In this document: piece by piece, positions 29,068-38,625 of the stretch
Layout of the letters: every line of letters begins with the position of its first letter
Numbering within the stretch: position 1 is the stretch's first letter
NCBI RefSeq assembly: GCF_013114595.1
Contig: NZ_VTXE01000006.1
Location: forward strand, 1 to 64,000
Direction: 5' to 3'
From: Vibrio sp. 99-8-1
Lineage (GTDB): Bacteria > Pseudomonadota > Gammaproteobacteria > Enterobacterales > Vibrionaceae
Length of the DNA stretch: 64,000 bases
Notes under the pieces: generated by a model
What the model was told of the DNA's origin: nothing
Database searches by the model: none
What the model saw: the letters and a program-made list of their open reading frames with translations, nothing else
Position numbers and translations under genes: made by a program

Positions 29068-29092
29068 AGCCCCGTTTATACGGGGCTTTTTT
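29068..29092 (+). terminator. Terminator after gdhB
   Basis: AGCCCCGT / ACGGGGCT followed by TTTTTT, lying between gdhB and pyrD. Confidence 0.9.
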
Positions 29093-29107
29093 CTATCGGA
29101 GGCATAA

Positions 29108-30118
29108 ATGCTTTACCGTCTAGCCAGGACTGGCTTTTTTCAACTTGATGCCGAAAAGGCACATGATCTTGCAATTCAAAATTTTAAACGTGTTCAAGGT
29201 ACACCTCTCGATCTATTTTACCGTCAGCATTTGCCTCAACGGCAAGTCACTTGTATGGGATTAACATTCAAAAATCCCGTTGGACTTGCTGCCGGTCTTG
29301 ATAAAAATGGTGAGTGTATTGATGCGTTTGGTGCTATGGGCTTTGGTTTTATTGAAGTTGGTACCGTCACACCGCGACCACAATCGGGTAACGACAAACC
29401 TAGACTATTTCGATTAAAAGAAGCAGAAGGCTTGATTAATCGGATGGGCTTTAATAATGATGGTGTCGATAAGCTTGTCGAAAACATCAAGGGCGCAAAT
29501 TATGATGGTGTTCTTGGTATCAATATTGGCAAAAATAAAGATACGCCTATTGAAAGCGGCAGTGAAGATTACTTAATCTGCATGGATAAGGTTTATCAAT
29601 ATGCTGGTTATATCGCTGTTAACATCTCTTCACCTAATACACCTGGATTACGTTCACTTCAATATGGTGAGACTTTAGATCAATTATTGTCGGATCTGAA
29701 GACTAAGCAGCTTGAGCTTGAAAAAGTCCACAATAAGTATGTGCCTCTTGCGTTAAAAATTGCGCCTGATTTAAGTGATGATGAAATCATTCAAATTTGT
29801 ACCTCGTTAAAGAAACATCAGTTTGATGGGGTCATCGCAACAAATACTACATTGGATAGAAGTGTTGTGAGCGGATTAAAGCATGCAGAAGAAACGGGTG
29901 GGCTAAGTGGTCGCCCGGTACAGAAACGTAGTACTGAAGTGGTTCAAAAACTTTATCAACAATTAGCGGATGACATTCCTATTATTGGTGTAGGTGGTGT
30001 TGATAGTTATGTATCAGCAAAAGAAAAACTACTTGCTGGTGCCAAGCTTGTACAAGTTTACTCTGGGTTTATTTATCACGGCCCAGTTTTGGTAAAAGAT
30101 ATCGTTAAAAATTTATAG
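29108..30118 (+). CDS. pyrD: Dihydroorotate dehydrogenase (quinone)
   Basis: Class 2, membrane-associated flavoprotein of 336 residues that oxidises dihydroorotate to orotate with ubiquinone, the fourth step of pyrimidine synthesis. The hydrophobic N-terminal helix ([16 protein letters not shown]) is the membrane-contact element of class 2. Family motifs are [26 protein letters not shown], the catalytic serine loop [19 protein letters not shown], and the FMN phosphate-binding GVGGV near the end. It has GGAGG just upstream of the start and no other gene in its transcript. Confidence 0.97.
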   Translation: MLYRLARTGFFQLDAEKAHDLAIQNFKRVQGTPLDLFYRQHLPQRQVTCMGLTFKNPVGLAAGLDKNGECIDAFGAMGFGFIEVGTVTPRPQSGNDKPRLFRLKEAEGLINRMGFNNDGVDKLVENIKGANYDGVLGINIGKNKDTPIESGSEDYLICMDKVYQYAGYIAVNISSPNTPGLRSLQYGETLDQLLSDLKTKQLELEKVHNKYVPLALKIAPDLSDDEIIQICTSLKKHQFDGVIATNTTLDRSVVSGLKHAEETGGLSGRPVQKRSTEVVQKLYQQLADDIPIIGVGGVDSYVSAKEKLLAGAKLVQVYSGFIYHGPVLVKDIVKNL

Positions 30119-30138
30119 TTAAACCTGCTTTATTAATG

Positions 30139-30168
30139 AAAAGAGGAATTAATTTTCCTCTTTTTTTT
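30139..30168 (+). terminator. Terminator after pyrD
   Basis: AAAAGAGGAA / TTTCCTCTTTT stem followed by a run of T. Confidence 0.88.
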
Positions 30169-30259
30169 TTCTCATCCGTTTGTAAAATTATCGAACAGTT
30201 GGTGCAGGGTAGTTATACAGCTTAGCTACTTTTAAATATTATAATTAAGAGACGGAACG

Positions 30260-30802
30260 ATGTTAAAACCAAATGATACATGGACGTGGTTCTTCGATGA
30301 ACGCGAAAGCGCTCTTATGTTGGATCTTGGCGATAATATGATGTTTAAAGTTAACTTAGCAAAAAAGTTACTGGTAGATTGTGCTTATAGCAGAAGTGAT
30401 TTTACCGTTGATGACGCCTCTTCCTTCCAAACCTTTAAAGACCAAGCTGCATTGCTTGATCTCTCTGTACCTAGACAAGCAGAGTTGATACTTAACTGTG
30501 TCGCTAATAAAAGATTTCACAAACCTGTGCAGCCAAAAAGTTGGTTTTTTGAACCAAGCGGCACAGATTACGTTCCAAATGAAGGTGATATCGTACATCT
30601 ACATAATAGATATGGAGAAGGCTACTTCATTGTTATCGATGTATGTGAGACAGCTAGTCTGTGTGCCTATATAGAACAAGGTGACTTTGTTCTTGATGGA
30701 CGCAAAGCGCTATCATTTGGACAACCGATAAAAGTGATGCACGACCGCATGTTGTGTGCAAATCAGAATTTTGCTGACATGCCGATTGCGTTAGTTGGCT
30801 AA
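30260..30802 (+). CDS. zapC: Cell division protein ZapC
   Basis: ZapC stabilises FtsZ polymers at the division septum. The 180-residue protein matches the E. coli one over its length: the start KPNDTWTWFFDE, LMLDLGDNMMFK, FTVDDASSF, VPRQAELILNCV, KPVQPKSWFF and GQPIKVMHDR. It follows pyrD as in E. coli (pyrD-zapC). Cytoplasmic, no membrane segment. It ends at a clear intrinsic terminator. Confidence 0.94.
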   Translation: MLKPNDTWTWFFDERESALMLDLGDNMMFKVNLAKKLLVDCAYSRSDFTVDDASSFQTFKDQAALLDLSVPRQAELILNCVANKRFHKPVQPKSWFFEPSGTDYVPNEGDIVHLHNRYGEGYFIVIDVCETASLCAYIEQGDFVLDGRKALSFGQPIKVMHDRMLCANQNFADMPIALVG

Positions 30803-30832
30803 AATCTATATTCGTTCCTTTGTTATTTTTAT

Positions 30833-30858
30833 ATCGACCTATTTGGTCGATTTTTTTT
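30833..30858 (+). terminator. Terminator after zapC
   Basis: ATCGACC-TATTT-GGTCGAT followed by eight T residues. Confidence 0.9.
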
Positions 30859-31359
30859 GCCTATAAAAGGCCAATTTTCTCCAATATCTACCTCCCCATT
30901 TCCATCTTAACTCCTCATAAATCCATTAATAAAAGACATATTCATCTCTATAGGGTGAATTGCTAGTTATTACAAATGAGACATTGTGGGCAAATGACAG
31001 AAAAATTCTCATAAACTCTATCAATAGAATTACCGATTTTTATCTATTCAATCGTCAAAACTTCCTGTTTTAAGCCGTTTTGTAATTAATTTACACTGTT
31101 AATTCCTCTCTGGTCTATACCAAAACCGAAGTGAATAAGTAGTCACTTACTTGGCGGGTCATTAAACTCGTCCAGAATGAAAAGGGAGTAAATGCTCACT
31201 TCATTTTTTGCGTAAAATTAGATTTTTCGTTAACAGAAAAGGATATAGAGGGAAAATTGTTCAATTAGAACGTTCAGTACGATTAATTACGCTTTATTTT
31301 CTGAATATTGGAGATTCTCAGGTATAATCAAGCTCATTTTTTTGCCGACAAAGAACGAT
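30859..31359. other. Leader region upstream of rlmL
   Basis: About 500 bp without a convincing gene. A TATAAT at 31323-31328 lies 31 bp ahead of the rlmL start and is the likely -10 element; no good -35 is visible. A short inverted repeat AAGTGA / TCACTT is present at about 31130-31149. Nothing else recognised. Confidence 0.45.
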
Positions 31360-33492
31360 ATGAATCAATATTTAGCGATTACTTCGAATGGATTAGAAAA
31401 TCTGCTCGTAGATGAACTTATTAAATTGGGTATTAATGACCCAAAACCAGTGCAAGCAGGTGTGCGTTTTAAAGCAAGCGCAGAACAAATTTATCGTTGC
31501 TGCATTTGGAGTCGAATTGCTTCAAGGTTTGTACGAGTACTATCAGAATTTAACTGCCAAGATGATATGGACCTCTATTTGTCGGCTTCTGCTATTAACT
31601 GGCCAGCACAATTTAAAGCCAATAAAAGTCTCGTTGTAGACTTTAACGGTACAAACAGAGAAATACGCAATAGCCAGTATGGTGCGATGAAGGTGAAAGA
31701 CGCCATAGTCGATAGTTTCAATAAGAAAAATCTTCAGAGACCGACGATCAGTAAAGATCAACCTGATCTTCGAGTTCATGTTCGCTTGCACCGAGATAAA
31801 GCAATACTTGGTATTGATATGGTAGGCAGCGGCTTGCATCAGCGAGGTTATAGAACTGAGGCTGGACGTGCGCCTCTACGTGAAACATTAGCAGCGGCCA
31901 TCGTTATGCGCTCTGGCTGGAAGGCAAACACTCCTCTATTGGACCCTATGTGTGGTTCTGGAACGTTAATCATCGAAGCTGCTCTAATTGCGTGCAATGT
32001 TGCGCCAGGTGTTAAACGTGCTCGTTGGGGCTTTGAAGCACTAGAAGATTTCGATGCGGAATTGTGGGCTGAAGTGAAAGCAGAAGCGAATGTGCAAGGT
32101 CGAAAGGGTGTCAAAAATAATGACACTAGATTTTTCGCTTTCGATAATGACCCACGAGTATTAAAAACCGCTAAAGATAACGCTAGACGCGCAGGAGTGG
32201 AGCAGTTTATCCAGTTTGAACTTGGTGATGCTGCTCAGTTGGTTAAGCCACAAGGTTTTGATCAAGGCACTATTGTTTGTAATCCACCGTATGGTGAAAG
32301 GCTGGGGACAGAGCCGGGCCTAATTGCGTTATATACTGCTTTTGGTGCTCAAATAAAACAGCAGTTTCCAGGATGCTCGGCTTCTATTTTCTCTAGTTCT
32401 GATGAGCTATTGAGTTGTTTACGTATGAGGGCAGATAAACAGTTCAAATTGCACAACGGTGCGTTACAGTGTCACCAAAAAAATTATTCGGTTTCTGAAC
32501 GAAGAACAGATCAATCAAGTAATGACAACGAGCAACAGCTTGCGGTTATTGCCCCTGACTTCTCAAATCGACTTAAGAAAAATCGTGCAAAATTGGCTAA
32601 ATGGGCAAGAAAACAACAACTTGATTGCTACAGGGTCTACGATGCAGATTTGCCTGAATATAATGTTGCAATTGACGTCTATTTAGATCAAATAGTGATT
32701 CAAGAGTATGCCGCGCCTAAAGACATTCCTGAAGAGAAAGCGAAACGACGCCTAACGGATGTTATTAGAGCGACGATTCAAGTCATGGGTGTCGATGCCA
32801 ATAACGTGGTATTAAAAACCCGTGAGAAGAAGAAAGGCTCGTCTCAGTATCAGAAGTTAAACCAAGGCTCGAGTAATTTTGCTGTAGAAGAATACGGCGT
32901 AAAGCTGTTGGTTAATCTGCATGATTACTTGGACACGGGCTTATTTTTAGATCATAAAATTACACGACGAAAACTATCAGAGATGGCGAAAGGGAAAGAC
33001 TTCCTTAATTTGTTCGCCTATACCGGCTCTGCTACGGTTCATGCAGCTTGTGGTGGCGCTAAATCAACCACAACAGTCGATATGTCAAAAACTTATCTAG
33101 ATTGGGCGAAAGATAATCTTAAGCTAAACGGTCAAGTAGGTAAGCAGCATAAATTTGAACAAGCAGATTGCCTTCAGTGGATATCCTCTTCGGATGAGCA
33201 GTACGATGTTATCTTTATTGATCCTCCTACGTTTTCAAATTCTAAACGCATGGAGGCAACATTTGATGTGCAGCGTGACCATGTCGAATTAATGAAGAGT
33301 TTAAAACAACGACTACGTGCAGACGGGACCATCGTATTTTCAAATAATAAACGTCATTTCAAAATGGATTTAGAAGGGCTGAAAGCACTTGGCTTATCTG
33401 CAAATAATATCTCTTCGCAGACCCTTCCTTTGGATTTCCAAAGAAACAAGCAAATACATAACTGTTGGTTGATTACATATGCCAGCGAATAA
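31360..33492 (+). CDS. rlmL: 23S rRNA methyltransferase RlmKL (G2069 and G2445)
   Basis: Fusion enzyme of two SAM methyltransferases: the N-terminal RlmL half makes m2G2445 and the C-terminal RlmK half makes m7G2069 in 23S rRNA. Seen here: THUMP domain (about 1-150), RlmL core with [17 protein letters not shown] and catalytic NPPYGER, then the RlmK half with [26 protein letters not shown] and [10 protein letters not shown]. The ATG at 31360 gives the family N-terminus [16 protein letters not shown] (710 residues); a reading from 31342 would need a TTG start and adds six residues. The end overlaps the next gene by 14 bp. Confidence 0.95.
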   Translation: MNQYLAITSNGLENLLVDELIKLGINDPKPVQAGVRFKASAEQIYRCCIWSRIASRFVRVLSEFNCQDDMDLYLSASAINWPAQFKANKSLVVDFNGTNREIRNSQYGAMKVKDAIVDSFNKKNLQRPTISKDQPDLRVHVRLHRDKAILGIDMVGSGLHQRGYRTEAGRAPLRETLAAAIVMRSGWKANTPLLDPMCGSGTLIIEAALIACNVAPGVKRARWGFEALEDFDAELWAEVKAEANVQGRKGVKNNDTRFFAFDNDPRVLKTAKDNARRAGVEQFIQFELGDAAQLVKPQGFDQGTIVCNPPYGERLGTEPGLIALYTAFGAQIKQQFPGCSASIFSSSDELLSCLRMRADKQFKLHNGALQCHQKNYSVSERRTDQSSNDNEQQLAVIAPDFSNRLKKNRAKLAKWARKQQLDCYRVYDADLPEYNVAIDVYLDQIVIQEYAAPKDIPEEKAKRRLTDVIRATIQVMGVDANNVVLKTREKKKGSSQYQKLNQGSSNFAVEEYGVKLLVNLHDYLDTGLFLDHKITRRKLSEMAKGKDFLNLFAYTGSATVHAACGGAKSTTTVDMSKTYLDWAKDNLKLNGQVGKQHKFEQADCLQWISSSDEQYDVIFIDPPTFSNSKRMEATFDVQRDHVELMKSLKQRLRADGTIVFSNNKRHFKMDLEGLKALGLSANNISSQTLPLDFQRNKQIHNCWLITYASE

Positions 33493-33727
33493 TATTATTT
33501 TATATAGTACCGAAGGGTGCCATTTATGTGAGTCTGCAAACGCTCTGCTAATTCAGTGTGGTATTAAAGCAGATATTACCGATATTGCGTTTGATGATAA
33601 TCTGTTTTTTCGTTACGGGGTAACAATACCTGTGGTGAGATATAACGACTCCGAACTATTTTGGCCTTTCGAATTACAACAACTTCAACAGTGGTTAGAG
33701 AATAATGGCATTACTTACCATACATAA
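33479..33727 (+). CDS. Glutaredoxin-like protein (DUF836 family)
   Basis: An 82-residue thioredoxin-fold protein with an N-terminal CHLC motif (residues 14-17, in [16 protein letters not shown]), the cis-proline region IPVVRYND, and a short C-terminal helix. This is the DUF836/glutaredoxin-like pattern. Its partner is not known. It overlaps rlmL by 14 bp and uup by 23 bp, so the three genes form one translationally coupled unit, a link kept in related vibrios to my knowledge. Confidence 0.85.
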   Translation: MPANNIILYSTEGCHLCESANALLIQCGIKADITDIAFDDNLFFRYGVTIPVVRYNDSELFWPFELQQLQQWLENNGITYHT

Positions 33728-35633
33728 TGGTCAATTGGCTTTTGGTGATCACCCTTTGCTGGATAAGTCTGACTTTGCACTACAGACGAATGAACGGGTC
33801 TGTTTAGTCGGGCGCAATGGCGCCGGTAAATCTACCTTAATGAAAGTGCTTGCCGGAGAAGTCATTATGGATGACGGCAAGATGAAAGTGACTCAAGACG
33901 TTGTTGTTTCACGTCTAGAACAAGATCCACCAAGAAACCAGTCTGGGACGGTATTGGATTATGTGGCTAGCGGGTTAGAAGAGACAGGAAAGCAGCTGAA
34001 GATCTATAAAGATCAACTGGATCTTGTTGCCAATGACCCTAGTGAAAGCAACATTAATAAATTGGCCAAGATTCAAGAGCAGCTAGAGCACTCCGGAGCT
34101 TGGCGATTTGAAGATAGAATTAAAAACGTTCTTACCGCCCTCAGTTTGGACGGTCAGGTCGAACTGACCTCATTATCAGGGGGATGGCAGCGAAAAGCGG
34201 CATTAGCAAAAGCTCTTGTTTGTGATCCTGATGTGCTGCTACTCGACGAGCCAACCAACCATTTAGACGTTACAACCATTGAATGGCTAGAGACATTTTT
34301 AAAGGATTTTCGTGGTTCTATTATCTTTATTTCTCACGATAGGGCATTTATTAAGTCGATGGCGACGCGCATTGTGGATCTTGATCGAGGAAAGCTGAGT
34401 TCATTTCCTGGTGACTATGACAATTACTTAATTGAAAAAGAAGAAGCGCTTCGCGTTGAAGAGATGCAGAATGCCGAGTTTGATAAAAAACTCGCTCAAG
34501 AAGAAGTTTGGATTAGGCAAGGTATTAAGGCTAGACGTACCCGAAATGAAGGTCGTGTAAGGGCTCTAAAGCAGTTAAGGCGAGAGAGACAAGAGCGGAT
34601 AGAGGTTCAAGGTAAAGCTAACTTGCAGATCGATACGTCGGCGCGTTCAGGTAAAATCGTTTTTGAAGCAGACAAAATCGGCTTTAAGTATGACGGTAAA
34701 CCAATTGTCACAGATTTTAGTTTTAATATAATGCGCGGTGACCGAATAGCGTTGATTGGGCCAAATGGCTGTGGGAAGAGCACCGTACTTAAGTTGTTAC
34801 TGGATCAGCTACAACCTCAAACGGGTAAATTGCGGTGCGGTACAAAGTTAGAAGTTGCCTATTTTGACCAATACCGAGAGAAGCTGGATCCAGAGAAGTC
34901 CGTAATCGATAACTTAGCTGATGGTAAGCAAGAAGTAATGGTTGGCGGCCGCCAAAGGCATGCATTAAGCTATTTGCAAGATTTTTTGTTTCCACCAAAG
35001 AGAGCTAGAACACCGGTGAAAGCGTTATCCGGTGGTGAAAAAAATAGGCTATTGCTGGCTCGAATCTTCCTTAAAGCAAACAATTTGCTGGTCTTAGATG
35101 AACCAACGAATGATTTAGATATCGAAACTTTGGAACTTTTAGAAGATTTGCTTGCCAATTATGAGGGCACTTTACTTCTTGTTAGTCACGATCGTCAATT
35201 TGTAGACAATACTGTGACCACAAGTTGGATTTTCGAAGGTAATGGCATTATAGAAGAGTTCGTTGGTGGCTATCACGATGCACAGCAACAACGAAAGCAA
35301 GCTATTGCTGCTAGAACAGATCAATCGCAAGAGAAAACGAAAAAAGCAGCAAAGGCAGCTCAAAGTAACAAACCTGATGGAAATCGAAGTAAGCCTAAAA
35401 AACTCTCTTATAAATTGCAGAGAGAGTTAGAGTCATTGCCACAGTTGTTGGAAGAGTTAGAAGAGCAGATAGATTTATTACAACAACAGGTAAATCAGCC
35501 AGACTTCTTTTCAAAGTCTGTCGACGTGACACAACCAGTTTTAGACAAGCTTTCAGCTAAAGAACAGCAATTAGAAGCCTCTTTTGAACGATGGGAAGAG
35601 CTGGAAGCGATGCAACAGGAATATAATAGTTAA
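33705..35633 (+). CDS. uup: ABC-F ATPase Uup
   Basis: ABC-F protein of 642 residues with two ATPase domains and no membrane domain. Uup acts on ribosomes and affects transposon excision in E. coli. First Walker A GRNGAGKST at about 37-45 with signature LSGGWQRKAALAKAL; a charged linker; second Walker A GPNGCGKST at about 352 with signature LSGGEKNRLLLARIF and Walker B LVLDEPTNDLD. The C-terminal about 100 residues form the DNA-binding coiled coil typical of Uup (LQRELESLPQLLEELEEQID). The ATG at 33705 lies within the preceding gene. It ends two bases before the start of the DUF3466 gene. Confidence 0.94.
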   Translation: MALLTIHNGQLAFGDHPLLDKSDFALQTNERVCLVGRNGAGKSTLMKVLAGEVIMDDGKMKVTQDVVVSRLEQDPPRNQSGTVLDYVASGLEETGKQLKIYKDQLDLVANDPSESNINKLAKIQEQLEHSGAWRFEDRIKNVLTALSLDGQVELTSLSGGWQRKAALAKALVCDPDVLLLDEPTNHLDVTTIEWLETFLKDFRGSIIFISHDRAFIKSMATRIVDLDRGKLSSFPGDYDNYLIEKEEALRVEEMQNAEFDKKLAQEEVWIRQGIKARRTRNEGRVRALKQLRRERQERIEVQGKANLQIDTSARSGKIVFEADKIGFKYDGKPIVTDFSFNIMRGDRIALIGPNGCGKSTVLKLLLDQLQPQTGKLRCGTKLEVAYFDQYREKLDPEKSVIDNLADGKQEVMVGGRQRHALSYLQDFLFPPKRARTPVKALSGGEKNRLLLARIFLKANNLLVLDEPTNDLDIETLELLEDLLANYEGTLLLVSHDRQFVDNTVTTSWIFEGNGIIEEFVGGYHDAQQQRKQAIAARTDQSQEKTKKAAKAAQSNKPDGNRSKPKKLSYKLQRELESLPQLLEELEEQIDLLQQQVNQPDFFSKSVDVTQPVLDKLSAKEQQLEASFERWEELEAMQQEYNS

Positions 35634-35634
35634 C

Positions 35635-37593
35635 ATGCGTAATGATATTTTTAAATTATCCACATTAGCCGCTCTCGTTTTAGCATCAACCAGTGCCAAT
35701 GCTGCGATATATCGGGTTGTTGAAGTAGATTCTTATGAAAACTTGATACCAGATAGTGTGAGAATTAATAATCCTCAGTATCAGGGGACTTATGGAAGGG
35801 CTATAGCAGAAGATACTACAACGGTATTCCCTCTCCCTAGTGATAGTTGTTTTACCGTGGATTGTGGTGATGGTGCTAACAGCGTACTTGCTGGTGAAGC
35901 CATTAAAGGCCCTAAGGGGTACAACTATAGACAAGAAGCGCCATTTGGTATTGATAATGGTTTTGTCTATGACACGTTAGCAGAGTTAGAAACCTATTGT
36001 AATAATGAGTTTAAATTTGCGACTTGTGGTAACTGGGCAACGAGAACTTGGTCAGGAATAACAGATAAGGGTGTAGGCGGTCTTGAAAGAGAGTTAAATG
36101 CATGGGGAGGTGGATATCCCTCTAATGCTTCTGCATTTGTTGAAACAACCTTGCCAGCTATTATCTCGCCAAAAGAGTCCAGCGTTTATGTAGTGGGAGA
36201 GCGAACTGCTGATAGCGTAAATACGGTGATTAACGCAATGAATGGTGCCAACGCCATCGGTAATACCAGTAGCGGTATATATAACAAAGCAAGTAACGAA
36301 AGAATATATAGAAACCGTGGTTTTTATAGTAATAATATCCAGTTACTGCCGCGACAGGGTGCGACTAGTATAGTAGAGAAAATGGGTCGAACCACTGCGT
36401 TTGACTCATTTTCTCATGGTCTCAATACTTATGTTGTTGGTTCTGCTGCTGTGGCTCCATATGATACAAGTGAACGTATTGCGAAAAACACATGCATAGC
36501 GGACGCTACTCCTTATAAGCTTAGTGAGTGTCAAGATTTTGCTTTTGCAATGAAACCTTATATTTGGCAAGTAAATGGTGCTGCTGGTGATGTTGTTGGT
36601 AAAGTTGTTTCTCCATGGACCGGTATAGGAGATGCTGCTGGTGCTGATACTCAGGCAAATTCGAACAGTAATAAGTTGTCTGGCATGGGGAGTGTTAAAG
36701 GCGCAGTAAAAGCTGTTGGTGGCATTTACGATGGTTTGCCAGTTTTGGTTGGATATAATACCGAAAATGTAAGTGGTTACCCAAAAATGCAGGCTGCTGT
36801 GTTTATACCTAAAATACCATTTGACATAACTAGAGACAATGAATGGGAAACCAAGTTTGTTACTAATGCTACCTATAACGTAGGTGGTTCTGCTGTACAC
36901 AGTAACTCTATAGCTAAAGATATTAATGATGATCTTATTGTTATTGGTGAAGCAAAACGACTAGGATCTGTTCCAGAAAATGGTTCAGCTAATAATCGTT
37001 TATTTGTTGCTGATGCGAGCTCTGGTGCGCCAGTAGCGAACTTCTTAACTGGTGGTATTTTCTTTAGTGGCGCCGGTGGTGAAGCGAATGCCATTAACAA
37101 CGACAATATCATTGTTGGTCAAATTGATGCTGAGACTAGCCGTGAAGTTGATGGTAAAAAACGACGTCGCAGAGGGTTTGTTTATCCATACACAGGTTCT
37201 AGCGTGAGTGGCACTTTTAATAATAAAGCGTGGTGGATTGACGATCTGACCAATGGTGGCACATATAGCTCTAATAACAATAAGTATCGTATTATCAACG
37301 CATCAGACATAAATGAAGCAGGGGTTATTGCAGCTACTGCTATAAAATGTACAACTTCGTTAACCAGCGATGTAGCCGTTGAATATGAATCGACAGCGCA
37401 CAATGCCTATTGTGGAGCTGATGCTTCGGGTATTGAGAAAATTGTGTCTGTTAAACTTGTTCCACTTCCAGACGGTCAACGTTCTATTAGTACTCGAAGT
37501 ACAGCTAAACCTCAGGTCTCCAGAAAAGGAGCCGGTTTTGGTTTGCTGACTTTGACCGCTTTAGCGCTAATAAGTTTCAGAAGAAGAAAATAA
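35635..37593 (+). CDS. DUF3466 family exported protein with GlyGly-CTERM-like tail
   Basis: 652 residues. A signal peptide (MRNDIFKLSTLAALVLASTS, cleavage after ANA) leads to a DUF3466-type ectodomain with repeated beta-rich units ending in 'A.AINN...VVG' style motifs (VYVVGERTA, EANAINNDNIIVGQ). The C-terminus has a glycine-led hydrophobic segment followed by FRRRK, which fits the GlyGly-CTERM sorting signal cut by rhombosortase in vibrios with type II secretion. The ATG at 35635 lies just after the uup stop; the longer in-frame reading from 35584 runs inside uup and would bury the signal peptide. Function is unknown. Confidence 0.85.
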   Translation: MRNDIFKLSTLAALVLASTSANAAIYRVVEVDSYENLIPDSVRINNPQYQGTYGRAIAEDTTTVFPLPSDSCFTVDCGDGANSVLAGEAIKGPKGYNYRQEAPFGIDNGFVYDTLAELETYCNNEFKFATCGNWATRTWSGITDKGVGGLERELNAWGGGYPSNASAFVETTLPAIISPKESSVYVVGERTADSVNTVINAMNGANAIGNTSSGIYNKASNERIYRNRGFYSNNIQLLPRQGATSIVEKMGRTTAFDSFSHGLNTYVVGSAAVAPYDTSERIAKNTCIADATPYKLSECQDFAFAMKPYIWQVNGAAGDVVGKVVSPWTGIGDAAGADTQANSNSNKLSGMGSVKGAVKAVGGIYDGLPVLVGYNTENVSGYPKMQAAVFIPKIPFDITRDNEWETKFVTNATYNVGGSAVHSNSIAKDINDDLIVIGEAKRLGSVPENGSANNRLFVADASSGAPVANFLTGGIFFSGAGGEANAINNDNIIVGQIDAETSREVDGKKRRRRGFVYPYTGSSVSGTFNNKAWWIDDLTNGGTYSSNNNKYRIINASDINEAGVIAATAIKCTTSLTSDVAVEYESTAHNAYCGADASGIEKIVSVKLVPLPDGQRSISTRSTAKPQVSRKGAGFGLLTLTALALISFRRRK

Positions 37594-37609
37594 TTTTTAC
37601 TTCAATAAG

Positions 37610-37643
37610 GCACAGGTTCAAGTTTTTGAGCCTGTGCTTTTTT
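37610..37643 (+). terminator. Terminator after the DUF3466 gene
   Basis: GCACAGG / CCTGTGC stem extended by TTCAA / TTGAG, then TTTTTTT. It lies 100 bp ahead of rmf. Confidence 0.9.
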
Positions 37644-37750
37644 TGTGCTTGAGAAATAACGCTGATTCACTCATTCTTATTGGTGGAGTAACACTCACTC
37701 CGAGTAATAGTAGTAAGTTAGTAAAATCTCAAGGTACGAGGAACTGCACT

Positions 37751-37924
37751 ATGAAAAGACAGAAACGTGATCGCCTAGAACGAGCACAGTCTCAAGGCTA
37801 TAAAGCGGGTCTAAATGGAAGATCGATGGACGATTGTCCATATCAACAAACAGATGCTAGGTCTTTTTGGCTAGGTGGATGGCGTGATGCTAGAGATGAC
37901 AAACAAACGGGTCTCTATAAATAA
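37751..37924 (+). CDS. rmf: Ribosome modulation factor
   Basis: RMF of 57 residues drives formation of inactive 100S ribosome dimers in stationary phase. The product MKRQKRDRLERAQSQGYKAG... has the strictly conserved parts RDRLERA, GYKAGLNGRS, CPYQ and FWLGGWRDA. A longer in-frame reading from 37634 would start inside the upstream terminator and is wrong; the ATG at 37751 has GAGG upstream. In E. coli rmf is also next to fabA. A terminator follows at 37941. Confidence 0.95.
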   Translation: MKRQKRDRLERAQSQGYKAGLNGRSMDDCPYQQTDARSFWLGGWRDARDDKQTGLYK

Positions 37925-37940
37925 TAAATAAGTCATTATT

Positions 37941-37962
37941 ATAACCCCTTTTTAGGGGTTAT
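37941..37962 (+). terminator. Terminator after rmf
   Basis: ATAACCCC-TTTTTA-GGGGTTAT hairpin 17 bp past rmf. Confidence 0.85.
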
Positions 37963-38003
37963 ATAAGTCAATCTAACGCACTATAACTAAATATCTAGAT
38001 AAG

Positions 38004-38029
38004 AAAAAAACAGCAAATCGCTGCTTTTC
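38004..38029 (-). terminator. Terminator after fabA
   Basis: On the minus strand AAAGCAGC-GATTT-GCTGTTTTTTT. The stem has only four GC-containing pairs plus A-T pairs, but the T-run is long and the position, 9 bp after the stop, is right. Confidence 0.65.
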
Positions 38030-38037
38030 TCTTAAAC

Positions 38038-38556
38038 TTAAAAGCTAGAAGTGTCTTGGAACAAACCTACTTTTAAATCTTTCGCGACATAAATTTCTTT
38101 ACCGTCAACAAGTACACGGCCATCAGCCAAACCCATAACAAGCCTGCGATTTACAACACGCTTCATGTTTATTTGATAGGTTACTTTCTTAGCTGTAGGT
38201 AAAATCTGACCTGTGAATTTGACTTCGCCAACACCCAACGCACGTCCTTTACCTTTGCCTCCAACCCAACCAAGGAAGAAGCCCACGAGTTGCCACATAG
38301 CGTCAAGTCCAAGACAACCGGGCATTACTGGATCACCAGGGAAGTGGCAGTCGAAAAACCATAGGTCAGGAGAGATATCTAACTCAGCTTCAATATAGCC
38401 TTTGCCAAACTCTCCACCATCTTCGGTCATTAATGTCACTCTATCCATCATCAGCATATTAGGTGCTGGTAACTGAGGATAGCCAGGGCCAAATAGTTCC
38501 CCGCGGCTAGAAGCTAAAAGATCGTCACGGTTATATGAACTGCGCTTGTTTTGCAT
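38038..38556 (-). CDS. fabA: 3-hydroxydecanoyl-[ACP] dehydratase/isomerase FabA
   Basis: FabA dehydrates 3-hydroxydecanoyl-ACP and isomerises the double bond, the branch point to unsaturated fatty acids. The 172-residue product equals the E. coli length. The active site is plain: [12 protein letters not shown] with H71, and GLDAMWQL with D85. The ATG at 38556 has a GGAG ribosome-binding site; the frame extends upstream to 38613, but that part carries the FabR-like operator and no ribosome-binding site. Immediately upstream lie adjoining FabR-like and FadR-like sites, so repression by FabR and activation by FadR are expected. Confidence 0.96.
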   Translation of the reverse strand: MQNKRSSYNRDDLLASSRGELFGPGYPQLPAPNMLMMDRVTLMTEDGGEFGKGYIEAELDISPDLWFFDCHFPGDPVMPGCLGLDAMWQLVGFFLGWVGGKGKGRALGVGEVKFTGQILPTAKKVTYQINMKRVVNRRLVMGLADGRVLVDGKEIYVAKDLKVGLFQDTSSF

Positions 38557-38589
38557 ATTGTCTACTCCAATAATTCGTACCAGCATCTT

Positions 38590-38607
38590 AGTGAACACGT
38601 GTACGCT
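38590..38607 (-). promoter_or_regulatory. FabR-like operator of fabA
   Basis: On the minus strand AGCGTACACGTGTTCACT, close to the FabR palindrome AGCGTACAcGTGTtCGCT that I recall for E. coli fabA and fabB. It lies 34 bp ahead of the fabA start and directly adjoins the FadR-like site. Confidence 0.75.
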
Positions 38608-38625
38608 AATCAAGTCCGATCAGTT
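38608..38625 (-). promoter_or_regulatory. FadR-like operator of fabA
   Basis: On the minus strand AACTGATCGGACTTGATT, a good match to FadR consensus AACTGGTCnGACcaGTT and nearly the E. coli fabA site. It overlaps the last codons of lonB, so fabA control has been built into the end of the upstream gene. Confidence 0.75.

Noticed and set aside
36406..36900. Long minus-strand frame opposite the DUF3466 gene
   Set aside because: Antisense shadow of a well-supported gene; no ribosome-binding site or recognisable motif.
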